A DNA stretch of 64,000 nt from Apodemus sylvaticus (lineage: Eukaryota; Chordata; Mammalia; Rodentia; Muridae), in NCBI RefSeq assembly GCF_947179515.1, contig NC_067485.1, positions 1,973,654-2,037,653 on the forward strand, given 5' to 3'. Within the stretch, counting starts at the first letter, position 1; each line of letters starts with the position of its first letter. The notes under the pieces are model-generated. The model ran no database searches. It had not been told where the DNA came from and was given only the letters and a program-made list of their open reading frames with translations. A program made the position numbers and the translations under genes. Below, piece after piece: positions 23,225-33,174 of the stretch.

Positions 23225-23411
23225 TTTCTTAAAGATTTGTTTATTTTTATTTATATGAGTACATAGTAGCTATCTTCAGACACATACCAGAAAAGTGCAT
23301 TGGACCCCACTACAGATGGTTGTGAGCCACCATGTGGTTGCTGGGAATTGAACTCAGGACCTCTGGGAGAGCAGTCAGTACTCTTAACCACTGAGCCATC
23401 TCTCCAGCCCC
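23225..23411 (-). mobile_element. B2 SINE
   Basis: AAAGATTTGTTTATTTTTAT, TTGTGAGCCACCATGTGGTT, GCTGGGAATTGAACTCAGGA and TGAGCCATCTCTCCAGCCCC are the complete B2 in reverse. Confidence 0.96.
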
Positions 23412-23419
23412 AGACTCAC

Positions 23420-24004
23420 CTTTTAAAATTAGAATCTACAATGACCCCGTGGAGCAGGTCATTACTCTTAAGAATAACTAACTTGTGCTATCTCTCTGCT
23501 GTAGCCCCTTACCTGTGCTTGAACCGGGAACAGTATCACTTTAGGATTACATATTGTGAGAACATCAAGTATCAATTTAAGAAAAAGAAAGGAGAACAAG
23601 CTTGTTAACAAATCTGCAAGACACAAGTCATAAACCCCACTTCTTCCTGTGGGTGTCTGCTTTAACCTGTGGGTGTTTCATGAATTGAGAGGGAGAAAAA
23701 TAAACAGAGGCTGTGGGTGTTTCATGTTTAAATGGTAACATTGTACCTCTAAGCTACCCCAGGTGGCGGGTAGGAAAGAGGTCAATGGACCAGATGTAAA
23801 GTCTAGGTTGATGCTAACTCCCTCACTCCATTTTTAACATGGAGTGATGGCAAGTCACACATAAATTATGAGCTACATTTGTTCCATATGAAGTAGGTCC
23901 AGGAAAATACACAGCAGTATTCCCATCTGAAATATATGCCTGGCATGGCCTACTGTAATATTACTCAGTATTTTTCTTAGGATCAATAGCAATTTTTTAT
24001 TTGT
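23420..24004. other. Unique sequence, nothing recognised
   Basis: A weak repeated phrase (CTGTGGGTGTTTCATG at about 23666 and 23711) is the only structure I see. Confidence 0.45.
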
Positions 24005-25409
24005 TTTAAAAAGACTTTTATTTCATTTTTTACATTAAAATATTTAAAATTCATGCAGGCATATAATGTGTTTAGATCAAATCTTTTCCCAATTCCCTCA
24101 CCTCTCATTCCTCCCCTATCTCCCACCAAGCTTTTCTTTTCTTTCCCCAAATTCACCATGTGTTCTCTTTCTCTTTTCTTGTTTTTTTTTGGTTGTTTTT
24201 GTTTCTGTTTTGTTTTTGTACCCACTGAGTCCATTTATTGGTGCCTCTATGTGCAGGAGTCTGGGGTAGCGTCTCTAAGACTGTATCCCTGGAGAAAACT
24301 GATCCCTTACTCTTCCGCAGATGCTACCAATTGTCAACAGCTCTTTTGATAAGGGTGGGACTGCATGAGCCCCTCCTCCATCCATGGTGGTGTTTTGGCT
24401 GGCTTGTGTAGGGTTTGTGTAGTCTTGCTTTAAGTTCACGTGTGCAATAGTGCTGTCAGGTCTGACAAATATTATTTGAATGCAAATGTCTACTACTTCT
24501 GCTTTTAGAATCTTTACATTCTCCTCTTTTCCAATGATCTTTGGGTCTTTTGGAAAGGAGGTATTACATGAATGTCCTGTGTGGAACTGAGTACTGCACA
24601 GTCCCTTATCTCTGCAGGTTGACCCATTGTGCATTCCTGTATTAATCTCTACCCACTACAAAAAGGAGTTTTTCTGATGAAGGTTGCAGGGTGCACTAAT
24701 CTATAGACATAAGGATAATAACTCATGGGATAAGGTATTGCTCTGTCTGCATAGTAGAATGATGGTGCTAGGTTCTCCTCCATGATTTATGCAGCTGTAG
24801 ATTTTTGGCCCAGTTCATAGAACCAAGCATGGGTTCTCTCTTGTGCAGTAGGCCTTAAATCCGATCATAAATTGGTTGGTCACTCCCATAACATTTGCAT
24901 CAAGATCATACCACTGGGCACATCTTGCCAAACCAGTTATTGTAACTCACAGGGTAAGACCACCAATGACTTTTTTCCCTGGTAAAGTGCACACATAGCA
25001 CTTTCAGCACTATGAAAGCTAGCCAACAGGGATGAAACCTCCAGATTGGTACCAGTTCAATGTCTTCATGTTCTATCACTCATGTATGTGGTGGCTTCAA
25101 ACGATAAGGCCTTAGCATCAAGTTCTGAAGAGAGAAACCAAGAGCAGGGTAAATAACCTGTCATGTTTAGGGGGATCTATGGGACTATACTAGACAACAA
25201 CTTAAAGAGACATAACCCATACCTGGCACTGGGGTTTTTACTTGTAAGTCTATAGTATCTGGGGAAGCACTGTCTATCCTGACATGGTATCCTATGGGTA
25301 TAAGAATAATAACTCATGGGATAATGTTCAGGCAGGATGGGTGCATTTGTCAGTGCATTTACCTAATATTAGGGTAACTATTTAATCTCTCTCTCTCTCT
25401 TTCTCTCTG

Positions 25410-25442
<33 letters not shown>

Positions 25443-25465
25443 GCCTCTGTCTCTCTGTCTCTCTG

Positions 25466-25498
<33 letters not shown>

Positions 25499-26075
25499 GC
25501 CTCTGTCTCTCTGTCTCTCTGTCTCTCTCTCTCTGTGTGTGTGTGTTAGGAAACTTCAGCAATGGTAGGTTTTAATATGTCATGTTCAAAGGTCTTCAGT
25601 GTTAATTATTCCTCCCTATATCCCCTTCCAACCTCATAACTCTCCTTATTCCATTATTCCTCTTTCCCGCTCTATAGCACCCTTCTCTCAGTCTCCACTG
25701 CCTCCTATGGTACCTTACTGGTTTCCTGACTTCTATCTGTACTCCAATTTAAACACACATAAACTACTGACTCAAAGATAACATCCACATATGAGATAGA
25801 ACAGGCAGTCTGTCTTTCCAGATCTGTGACCTCACTCAGAATTGACTGTTTCCAATTCCATCTACTTACCTACAAGTTTCATTATTTCATTTCCTTTTTA
25901 TAGCTGAATAATATTCCACTGTGTATATGAACCATGTTTTTGGGGGACTGTTCATCCATTTATGGGCTTCTATGCTATTTTCATTTCTTAAACAGAGCAG
26001 AAATAAACATATGTGAGCATGTATGTCTGTAGTGGGATATCCCCAAGAGTAGGCAATGCCAGCTTTATCTAGGAA
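24005..26075 (-). mobile_element. Lx-type LINE-1, 3' UTR and end of ORF2
   Basis: The stretch from GAGTCCATTTATTGGTGCCT through TGCATGAGCCCCTCCTCCAT to AAATTGGTTGGTCACTCCCA matches the 3' UTR of old rodent L1 (Lx) in reverse. Beyond it, TTTTTATAGCTGAATAATAT with CCACTGTGTATATGAACCAT is the C-terminal part of ORF2 in reverse. A GA/TC microsatellite interrupts it. It is heavily diverged, 5'-truncated and non-functional. Confidence 0.75.
25385..25549. repeat. (TC)n/(TCTCTG)n microsatellite
   Basis: TC-rich repeat with regular TCTCTG and CTGTCTCTGCC subunits and a short terminal (TG)n. It lies inside the Lx L1. The long Arg/Glu minus frame over it is an artefact. Confidence 0.95.
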
Positions 26076-26529
26076 TTAAAGTAGACAGATGTCTTGCTTT
26101 GGTTCTTCAGAATTACCTAATTTCATTGTAAACTATCAAAATCGTTATCTACTCTAGTCAATTAGAAGACAGTTCTGGCTTCTTGCAGTATGTGGAATTG
26201 TGTTAGACAATTCCCTGGGCTTGTTCTTTCCACAGATGTTTTGAGTTCTCACTGTACAAGAAATGAAAGAAATACAGTAAAGAACCTGACATGCTTATCC
26301 CCAAAAGAGTTGTTCAGGCAGGATGGGTGCATTTGTCAGGTGGCAGAGACTATAGATGCCAGTCGGGAGGGCAACTTCAAAGTGCTCCTCAGCACCTGTA
26401 CCCCAGTTGTTTAGAGGAGAAAACCGCTTTCCTATCTCAGACTGAGCTTTAAGTGAGACTGCTAGAGAATTAAGCCCAACAATTTCTAAGTCTAGTTCTG
26501 GGTTTTCACAGTAGTTTTGAATTCTTTTT
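26076..26529. other. Unassigned sequence
   Basis: No repeat named and no exon. It holds the second copy of a 29-bp phrase (26311-26339) also found at 25325-25353. Confidence 0.4.
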
Positions 26530-26617
26530 TTAAAAAATAAATAAATAAATAAATAAATATTAAATATATTTATTTATTTATTAAATATTTATTTATTTAT
26601 TTATTTGTTTATTTATT
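26530..26617. repeat. (TAAA)n/(TTTA)n inverted microsatellite
   Basis: About six TAAA units, then an AT core, then about eight TTTA units. The halves are reverse complements, so the block can fold into a long AT hairpin. The right half is the tail of the adjacent minus-strand B1. Confidence 0.9.
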
Positions 26618-26763
26618 TAGGTTTTTCAAGACAGAGTTTCTCTATGTAGCCCTGGCTGTCCTGGAACTCACTCTATAGACCAGGCTGGCCTTGAACTCAG
26701 AAATCTGCCTGCCTCTGCCTCCCAAGTGCTGGGATTAAAGGCATGTGCCACCACTACCTGGCT
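26618..26763 (-). mobile_element. B1 SINE
   Basis: TTTTTCAAGACAGAGTTTCT through GTGCTGGGATTAAAGGCATG to CCACCACTACCTGGCT, reverse complement of B1 and full length. It inserted at or next to the L1 tail. Confidence 0.95.
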
Positions 26764-27065
26764 ATTTTTATTTTTTACATTTTTAAAATTTTTTATTGGA
26801 TATTTTCTTTATTTACATTTCAAATGTCTTCTCCTTTCCAGTTCTCCCCTCCGTAAACCTCTTATCCTGTCCCCCCTCCACTGCCTCTATGAAGGTACTC
26901 ACCCACCCCTGTCTTTCTGCCCTAGCATACCCCTACATTGGGGCATTGAACACCCTCAGACCAAAGGGACTCTCCTTCCACTGATGCCCAACAAGGCCAT
27001 CCTCTGCCACATATGCGGCCAGGGCCATGGGTCCCTCCTCATGGTGGTCCAGTTCCCAGGAACTC

Positions 27066-27067
<2 letters not shown>

Positions 27068-27105
<38 letters not shown>

Positions 27106-27113
27106 TGTGTCTG
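27068..27113. repeat. (GT)n in the L1 3' UTR
   Basis: About 22 GT units with one interruption, within minus-strand L1 3' UTR. Confidence 0.95.
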
Positions 27114-27554
27114 GTCTGTTGACACTGTTGTTCCCTCTATGGGGTTGCAAACTCCCTCAGCTCCTTCAGTCCCTTCTCCAACTCCTCCATCGGGGAACCC
27201 TGCACTCAGTCCAATGATTGACTTCAAGCATCCACCTCTGTCTTTGTCACGCTCCGGCAGAGCCTCTCAGGAGACAGCCATATCTGGCTTCCATCAGCAA
27301 GCACTTCTTTGGTATCCATAATAGCTTCTGGGTTTGGTGGCTGTATATGGGATGGATACCCAGGTGGGGCAGTCTCTGGATGGCCTTTCCTTCAGTCTCT
27401 GCTCCACACTTTGTCTCCATTACTTCCTCCTGTGAATATTTTGTTCACCCTTCTAAGAAGCACTGAAGCATCCGCATTTTGGTCTATCTTCTTCTTAGGC
27501 TTCAAATGGTCTGTGAATTGAATCTTGAGTATTCTGAACTTTTTGGGCTAATAG

Positions 27555-27866
27555 TTATTTGTCATTGAGTGCATGTGGTATGTGTTCTTTTGTGACTGAG
27601 TTACCTTCACTCAGGATGATATTTTCAAGTTCCATCCATTTGCCTGTGAATTTCATGAAGTCATTGTTTTTAATAGATGAGTAGTATTTCATTGTGTAAA
27701 TATACCCCATTTTCTGTATCCATTCCTCTGTTGAAGGACATTTGGGTTCTTTCCAGCTTCTGACTATTATAAATATGGCTGCTATGAACATAGTGGAGCA
27801 TGTGTCCTTATTACATGTTGGAGCATCTTCTGGTATAGTTGGTTCCTCAGGAAGTACTATGTCCAA
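27555..27866 (-). pseudogene. L1 ORF2 C-terminal remnant
   Basis: This 103-codon open frame contains the block WKEPKCPSTEEWIQKMGYIY followed by YYSSIKNNDFMKF and WMELENIILSE, characteristic of the rodent L1 ORF2p C-terminal segment downstream of the RT domain. It is a fragment of the deleted L1 and is not expected to be functional. Confidence 0.9.
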
Positions 27867-28126
27867 TTTTCTGAGGAACTGCCAGACTGGTTTCCAGAGA
27901 GCTTGTACCAGCTTGCAATCCCACCAGCAATGGAGGAGTGTTCCTCTTTCTCCACATCCTTACCAGCACTTGCTGTCCCCTAAGTTTTTGATCTTAGCCA
28001 TGCTGACTGGTGTGAGGTGGAATCTCAGTGTTGTTTTGATTTGCATTTCCCTGATGACTATGGATGCTGAACATTTCTTTAGGTGCTTTTAGACCATTCA
28101 AGTTTCCTCAGTAGAGAATTCTCTAT

Positions 28127-28312
28127 TTAGCTCTGTTCCCCATTTTTTAAAATAGGGTTATTGGGTTCTCTGGAGTCTAACTTCTTGAGTTCCTTGTATA
28201 TATTGGATATTAGCACTCTATTGGATGTAAGATTGGTAAAGCTGTTTTCCCAATCTGTTGGAAAGATACTGTGTAAATTTGTTTTTGTCATGGAATAACT
28301 TGGTTTCTCCAT
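28127..28312 (-). pseudogene. In-frame ORF1/ORF2 fusion remnant of L1
   Basis: The first ~15 codons (from 28312) match the ORF1 C-terminal domain. The following codons (LISNIYKELKKLDSRE) match the ORF2 C-terminal segment. The join near 28267 keeps the frame. It marks the breakpoint of the internal deletion. The rest of ORF1 upstream carries stops, so a fusion protein from the ORF1 start is unlikely. Confidence 0.75.
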
Positions 28313-28684
28313 CTATGGTAATTCAGAGCTTTGCTGTGTTTAGTAGCCTGGGCTAGCATTTGTGGTCTCTAGGGGTCTGTATAACATCTGCTCAGGATCT
28401 TCTAGCTTTTATAATCTCTGGTGAGAAGTCTAGTGTAATTCTGATAGGTCTGTCTTTATAAGTTACTTGGCTTTTTTTCCCTTACTGCTTTTATTATTCT
28501 TTCTTTGGTTTGTGCATTTGGTGTTTTGATTATTATGTGATGGGAGAAATTTCTTTTCTGGTCCAATCTATTTGGAGTTCTTTAGGCTTCTTGTATATTC
28601 ATGGGCTTCTCTTTCTTTAGGTTAGGGAAGTTTTCTTCTATAATTTTATTGAAGATATTTACTGGCCCTTTAAGTTGGGAATCT

Positions 28685-28984
28685 TCATTCTCTTCTATAC
28701 TTACTATCCTTAGGTTTGGTCCTCTCATTGTGTCCTAGATGTCCTGAATGTTTTGGGTTAGTAGCTTTTTGCATTTTGTGTTTTCTTTTGTCAATGTTTT
28801 CTATGGTATCTTCTGCATCTGAGATTCTTTCGTCTATCTCTTGTATTCTGTTGGTGATGCTTGCATCTATAACTCCTGATCTCTTTTCTAGGTTTTCTAT
28901 ATCCAGGGTTGTCTCCCTTTGTAATTTCTTTATTGTTTCCATTTCTATATTTAGATCCTGAATGGTTTTGTTCAATTTCTTCAC
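28685..28984 (-). pseudogene. L1 ORF1 coiled-coil remnant
   Basis: A 99-codon open frame of heptad-like composition with SITNRIQEIDERISDAEDTI, typical of the ORF1p coiled-coil trimerisation region. It ends in a frame-disrupted tail. ORF1p is an RNA-binding chaperone of the L1 ribonucleoprotein; this copy is broken. Confidence 0.88.
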
Positions 28985-29320
28985 CTGTTTGGTTGTATTT
29001 TCCTGTAATTCTTTAAGAGTTTTTTTGTGTTTTCTCTTTAAGGGCTTCTACCCATTTACCTGCATTTCTTTAAGGGAGTTCTTTATGTCCCTCTTAAAGT
29101 CCTCTCTCATCATCATGAGATAGAGGATTCTTTTAAATCAGAGTCTTGCTTTTCTGGTGTGTTGGGGTATCTAGGACTTCCTGTGGTGGGAGAACTGGGT
29201 TCTGATGATGCCAAGTAACCTTGGTTTCTGTTGCTTATGTTCTTATGCTTGCCTCTTGGCATTTGGTTATCTCTGGTGTTTGCTGGTCTTGCTGTCTCTG
29301 ACTGTTGCTTGTCCCTGCTG

Positions 29321-29612
29321 TGCTCACAGGTATGTCGGCACTCCTGGGAGAACAGGTCTCTCCTGGTGTTATTTGTGTATGTAGTGCTGTGGCTACCTGT
29401 GGCTTTCAGCTTTGGGAGCAGAAAGATATTGGAGGGCTCCTATCTTAGACTGCTCCTTGGTTCCTGTGTTCTAAGGGTTTTAGACAGATCCCTCTGTGGT
29501 GGTCTTATCTATGCTCACAGGCTTATCTGCACGTCTGGGAGGCCAGTTTTCTTCCAGCAGTATTTGGGTATGGAGCACTGTGACACGGGGGCAGTTTTGG
29601 ATGTTCAGTTTT
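29321..29612 (-). repeat. Two tandem L1 5' UTR monomers, period 191 bp
   Basis: TGCTCACAGG recurs at 29321 and 29512, each time followed by a similar CTGGGAG block and a GTATTTGGGTATGGAGC-like block. Mouse L1 5' UTRs are built from about 200-bp monomers, so this is one full and one partial monomer and marks the true 5' end of the element. Confidence 0.7.
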
Positions 29613-30025
29613 GAATTCTAAGGTTGCAAGTATGTGCATCTTGTTCATGTGCATGTATTTATATAACATTCTGCTAAACCCAGTTTGCCAGCCTGGCTCA
29701 CCTACCAGGCATATTTCCAGAGAAAGGAGGAAGGGAGGGACTGAGGTAGGGAGAGTTGGGATATTAACAGGTTCATATGAGTCCAAGTAAAAAGAGAGGG
29801 GGCTGGAAAAGGTAACCAAGCCTTGACATTTTGGAGGTACAAGGCTCTGCAGAAGGTAGGAAAGTAGGTTTGTGTTTTATTACTTGGAAAAACTTACCAT
29901 GATTATAGTCCTCAATGTGTTTTCATTTAAATAATTCAGGCAACAGTTACTGATTGAGTCTTGACAAAGTCAGAAACTGACCAAGCTGGCAGAGAAGCAA
30001 AGATATTTCTTTTTGAGCAAAAGAC
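29613..30025. other. Unique sequence, nothing recognised
   Basis: I see no repeat or exon between the L1 5' end and the minisatellite. Confidence 0.5.
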
Positions 30026-30181
30026 AGAAAGATGCAGAACCTCCTAGGAAACACTGGTGGTGGTCAAATGAGTATATAGAAAGATGAGAAACCTCCCAGG
30101 AGACACTGGTTGGGGTCAAATGAGTATACAGAAAGATTCAGAACCAACCAGGAGTCACTGGTGGGGGTCAAACACAGGCAC
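30026..30181. repeat. Minisatellite, three 52-bp units
   Basis: Units start at 30026, 30078 and 30130, each beginning AGAAAGAT and containing ACACTGGT or TCACTGGT and then GGTCAAA. The first two units share the ending ATGAGTATA and the third diverges there. Identity between neighbours is roughly 80-90 percent by eye. Confidence 0.9.
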
Positions 30182-30458
30182 ATGGATCTTCAAGGAAGCT
30201 CTGGTGTGAAGTAACCACAAGCCTGATGCAAGCGGATGAAGCAGTCCAAGTGTTCATCTGGCTTCCAGAACTGAAAGGTCCAGAAGCAAGCTCATCTCTA
30301 GAGTGGATCTGTAACCAAACCCTGTGTCTAGTGCTCTTTCTCTCCAGTTCTCAGAGCTTCTTCCCATTCTTGAGTTCATCCCAAGGCTAGCTCCACTGAC
30401 CCTCTGAAGATGGTGCCTCTAGATTCCAGGCTTTTGTCCACATATAATAGAAAAGAGA

Positions 30459-30595
30459 TGGGATGGGCAAGATGGCAAGGAGGATAAAGGCACTCGATGA
30501 ACAAGTCTGATGACTTAAGGTTGGTCCCTATGTTTTCTCTCTCACCTTCACACATGTACTTGAGCCTGTACTCACACGCATACATACATAAGAAG
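30459..30595 (+). mobile_element. B3 SINE, diverged
   Basis: GGGCAAGATGGCAAGGAGGA and AAAGGCACTCGATGAACAAG with CTGATGACTTAAGGTTGG follow the B3 5' half. The 3' part is CA-rich. Confidence 0.7.
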
Positions 30596-31121
30596 GGGAA
30601 GGGAAGGAGGAGGAAGAGGGGACGTAAAAGCAGAGGAAGTGCCTCTCAGAAACAACTCTCCTCAACCACAGACAATGTGGCATGGCAGTGGCATGTTATT
30701 TGAACTAATCTCCAGATTAGTTTCTACCAGATGGGTAGAAAAATACTTCAATTTACCAACAAATATAAGCTTGGAGGATGAATACAAAAGCCAAGGGATA
30801 TCTGTCTCTGCTCAAGGGCAGAGTCAAGTAGAGTATGAAAAAGAGGCCAGGGAAGATGGTATGGAAGAGAGACTGTTAAAGGGCAACCAGGATGTGAACA
30901 GCCCCGAATGCCATGTTAATGTATTTGAATTTATTCCCACCAGATAAATGGCCTTTAGAAGGCCTTCATAAACAAAGCTTCATTGTGATATCAAAAAGGC
31001 AGCCATCCTGTTGGCTTCCTGGCTGTTTTGAGTAATTTTTTAAAAACATTTTTTTTAAACAGAGCAATCTATGTAAAGCTTCTTTTTTTACTCAGAAGGA
31101 AACAATAAGTATACCACTTAC
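30596..31121. other. Unique sequence, nothing recognised
   Basis: A short GA-rich patch at 30596-30620 follows the B3. No exon is recognised. Confidence 0.45.
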
Positions 31122-31318
31122 AGGATTGGGGATTGATATGTAAAGATCTGGGTTTGATCCCAGTGCAATACAAACCAGGTTGGTAGTAAATGCCTGTAAT
31201 TTCAGCACTCAGGAGACTGAGGCAAAGTGATCTTGAGTTTGAGGCAAGCACAAGCTATTTTATAAGTTCAAGGTCAGTTTGGGATACACGAAACTTAGTC
31301 TTGAAATACAAAAACTTT
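31122..31318 (+). mobile_element. B4 SINE (ID + B1-like)
   Basis: An ID-like head (GGGGATTGATATGTAAAGAT, GGGTTTGATCCCAGTGC) is fused to a B1-like body (GTAAATGCCTGTAATTTCAG, GGAGACTGAGGCAAAGTGAT). This is the composite structure of B4. It is diverged. Confidence 0.75.
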
Positions 31319-31325
31319 CAAAAAT

Positions 31326-31380
31326 GAGGCGGGTTGATTTCTGTGAATTCAAGGACAGCTTGATAGTACAGAGTTCTAGG
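31326..31380 (+). mobile_element. B1 fragment
   Basis: GAGGCGGGTTGATTTCTGTG, AATTCAAGGACAGCTTG and ACAGAGTTCTAGG correspond to the middle of B1. Confidence 0.6.
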
Positions 31381-31432
31381 GTTGAATCACTTCCCTTATC
31401 CTGAATTATATCACTTACATAGTGGTAAAAAA

Positions 31433-31550
31433 TTTTTTTTTGAGAAAGGGTCTTATGTGTCCCAGGCTGACCTGTTAGCTCACTCTATAGGTAAGACAGC
31501 CTAGATCCTGGAAAGTGCTGAGATTAAAGGCATACACTTCTATGATAGGC
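31433..31550 (-). mobile_element. B1 SINE, diverged
   Basis: TTTTGAGAAAGGGTCTTATG, TGTCCCAGGCTGACCT and GTGCTGAGATTAAAGGCATA are reverse B1. Confidence 0.75.
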
Positions 31551-32057
31551 TTGTCCTTTGATGGTGAAAGGTACTTACTGCCTTCAGATTAGAGAAGAGT
31601 CAAGCAAAACAAGACTGTGAACAAATGGCTTTTCCAGGAAAGCCTTCAGAAGCAAACCTAGGTGGAAATCAGGGCCTAGTAGGCTCCGCCAGGCAAGGAG
31701 ACATCAATTTTGAACCTCTTCTGGCTCATAGCCCTATTTCCTTGACCGTCCCTGGTCTCAGGAGTGGTTGTAAAAAAAAAAAAAAATTAAAACATTCTAC
31801 ATACCCAATAACCAAGAACAGAAAATCTAAGCCCTGTTTAGACCCACATTTTTGAAGGAAAGATTTATTAGTGGGCTGGTTGAGAGATGGAGCCTCTTGG
31901 CATTTGGGGAAATTGGAAATGTTTAAAGATCCAGCATTATTTTTTTCTCCTGCTGCTGAGATATGTTCAGCCATTCTTGGAGTTCACATCGACAACTAAT
32001 AGTATAGAAATTTTTTAGCAGCCTTTCACTAAAAAAATATGAAGCCTACTTAAGTCT

Positions 32058-32200
32058 GGGGGATGGTGAAGGGCCCAGCAGGTAGAGGTGCTCATTGCCA
32101 AGCCAGAGTTGAATCCCTGAGAATTGCATGATAGAAGGAGAGAGAAAATTGACACCTTCAAGTTGTCCTCTGACTTTGACTTGTACAATGTCACACATCC
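32058..32200 (+). mobile_element. B3 SINE
   Basis: GGTAGAGGTGCTCATTGCCA, GAGTTGAATCCCTGAGA and AAGTTGTCCTCTGACTTTGA are B3 blocks in order. The 3' tail passes into CA-rich DNA. Confidence 0.8.
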
Positions 32201-32307
32201 ACACTCATGCAGACACGTACACATAGACAGATGAACACACATATATACAGACACACACAGAGATATGCACAGATGTACAGACACACACATAGAGAGACAC
32301 ACATACA

Positions 32308-32346
<39 letters not shown>

Positions 32347-32780
32347 TCTTAGTTAGGGTTTTGCTGCTGTGAACAGACACCGTGGCCAAGCCAACTCTTA
32401 TAAGAACAACATTTAATTGTGCCTGGCTTACAGGTTCAGAGGTTCAGTCCATTATCGTCAAGGTAAGAGCATGGCAGCTTTCAGACAGGCATGGTACAGA
32501 CAGAGCTGAGAGTTCAACATTTGAAGGCTGCTAGTGAGAGACTGGCTCCCAAGCAGCTAGGACGAGGATCTTAAAGCCCACACCCACAGTGACGCACCTA
32601 CTCCAACAGAGCCACACCTTCTAGTAGTGCCACTCCCTGCGCTGAGCATATATAAACCATCACACAGACACACTAACAGACACATGTAGACACACACACA
32701 TAGAAATATAGAAACACTAACATACATAGACATACTCACACACAGTTTCATGTACATACCATGTACACATATGCACAAGT
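32201..32780. repeat. CA-rich satellite split by an LTR
   Basis: Degenerate (CA)n with ACAGACAC variants runs from 32201 to 32344, ends in a pure (CA)n, and resumes at 32665-32780 on the other side of an inserted LTR. Confidence 0.85.
32345..32664 (-). mobile_element. MaLR (MT-like) solo LTR
   Basis: It starts TGTCTTAGTTAGGGTTTTGC and ends TATAAACCATCACA. Internal TCAGTCCATTATCGTCAAGG and GTGACGCACCTACTCCAACA match the reverse consensus. It inserted into a CA-rich tract; the flanks CACAC and CAGAC fit a 5-bp duplication loosely. Confidence 0.9.
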
Positions 32781-33094
32781 AAAGATGCAATTAATTTTTT
32801 TCCTAAAAACTAATATCCATTTTAACTGAAGCAATAAGATTTATTTGAATATATCCTTACTTTTTGTTCATTGTTAAGTATTATATGTAAAATTCATATC
32901 AGAAGAGAATATCCCTATCCACAAATCCTAAAAGGAGGCCTGTTAAATTTAGCAAATTTAACTAATATGTCTAGTTAAATTTGAGTGTTAGACCAATGAC
33001 CCCTCCCCCCTTTTCTGTATCAGTATGTTACACTTGATATCTGTGACATACTTGTGATAAGCAGGAAAGTGCTTTAAAAAGCCCATGTTGTGAA
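32781..33094. other. Unique AT-rich sequence
   Basis: Nothing recognised. Confidence 0.5.
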
Positions 33095-33168
33095 GTTGGG
33101 GACATAGCTCAGTGGTTAAGTGTTAGCCCAGCATGCAGTTGGCCCCTGAGTTTGATTCCGGCTATAAC
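33095..33168 (+). mobile_element. ID SINE
   Basis: GGGGACATAGCTCAGTGGTT, AGCCCAGCATGCAGTTGGC and CTGAGTTTGATTCCGGCTAT give the BC1-derived ID element with its tRNA-like A and B boxes. It is short and diverged. It is not a functional tRNA. Confidence 0.85.
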
Positions 33169-33174
33169 AAATAA

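Larger units (their letters stand above)
26764..29612 (-). mobile_element. LINE-1 (mouse type) with large internal deletion
   Basis: Going up the coordinates on the minus strand: the 3' UTR with an internal (GT)n (about 26780-27300), the ORF2 C-terminal part (about 27300-28266), then immediately ORF1 C-terminal, RNA-binding and coiled-coil parts (about 28267-29100), then 5' UTR (to about 29612) with two tandem monomers. Most of ORF2, including endonuclease and reverse transcriptase, is missing, about 3 kb by comparison with a full L1. Stop codons interrupt what remains. Confidence 0.9.

Noticed and set aside
26726..27217. 163-codon plus frame
   Set aside because: It runs through a reverse B1 and the antisense of an L1 3' UTR including (GT)n.
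30026..30181. Possible CRISPR-like array
   Set aside because: Three contiguous 52-bp units with no unique spacers in a mammalian genome. It is a minisatellite.
33095..33168. tRNA gene
   Set aside because: A and B box-like blocks are present, but the sequence is an ID SINE without a foldable acceptor stem. The same holds for the tRNA-like heads of all B2/B3 copies.
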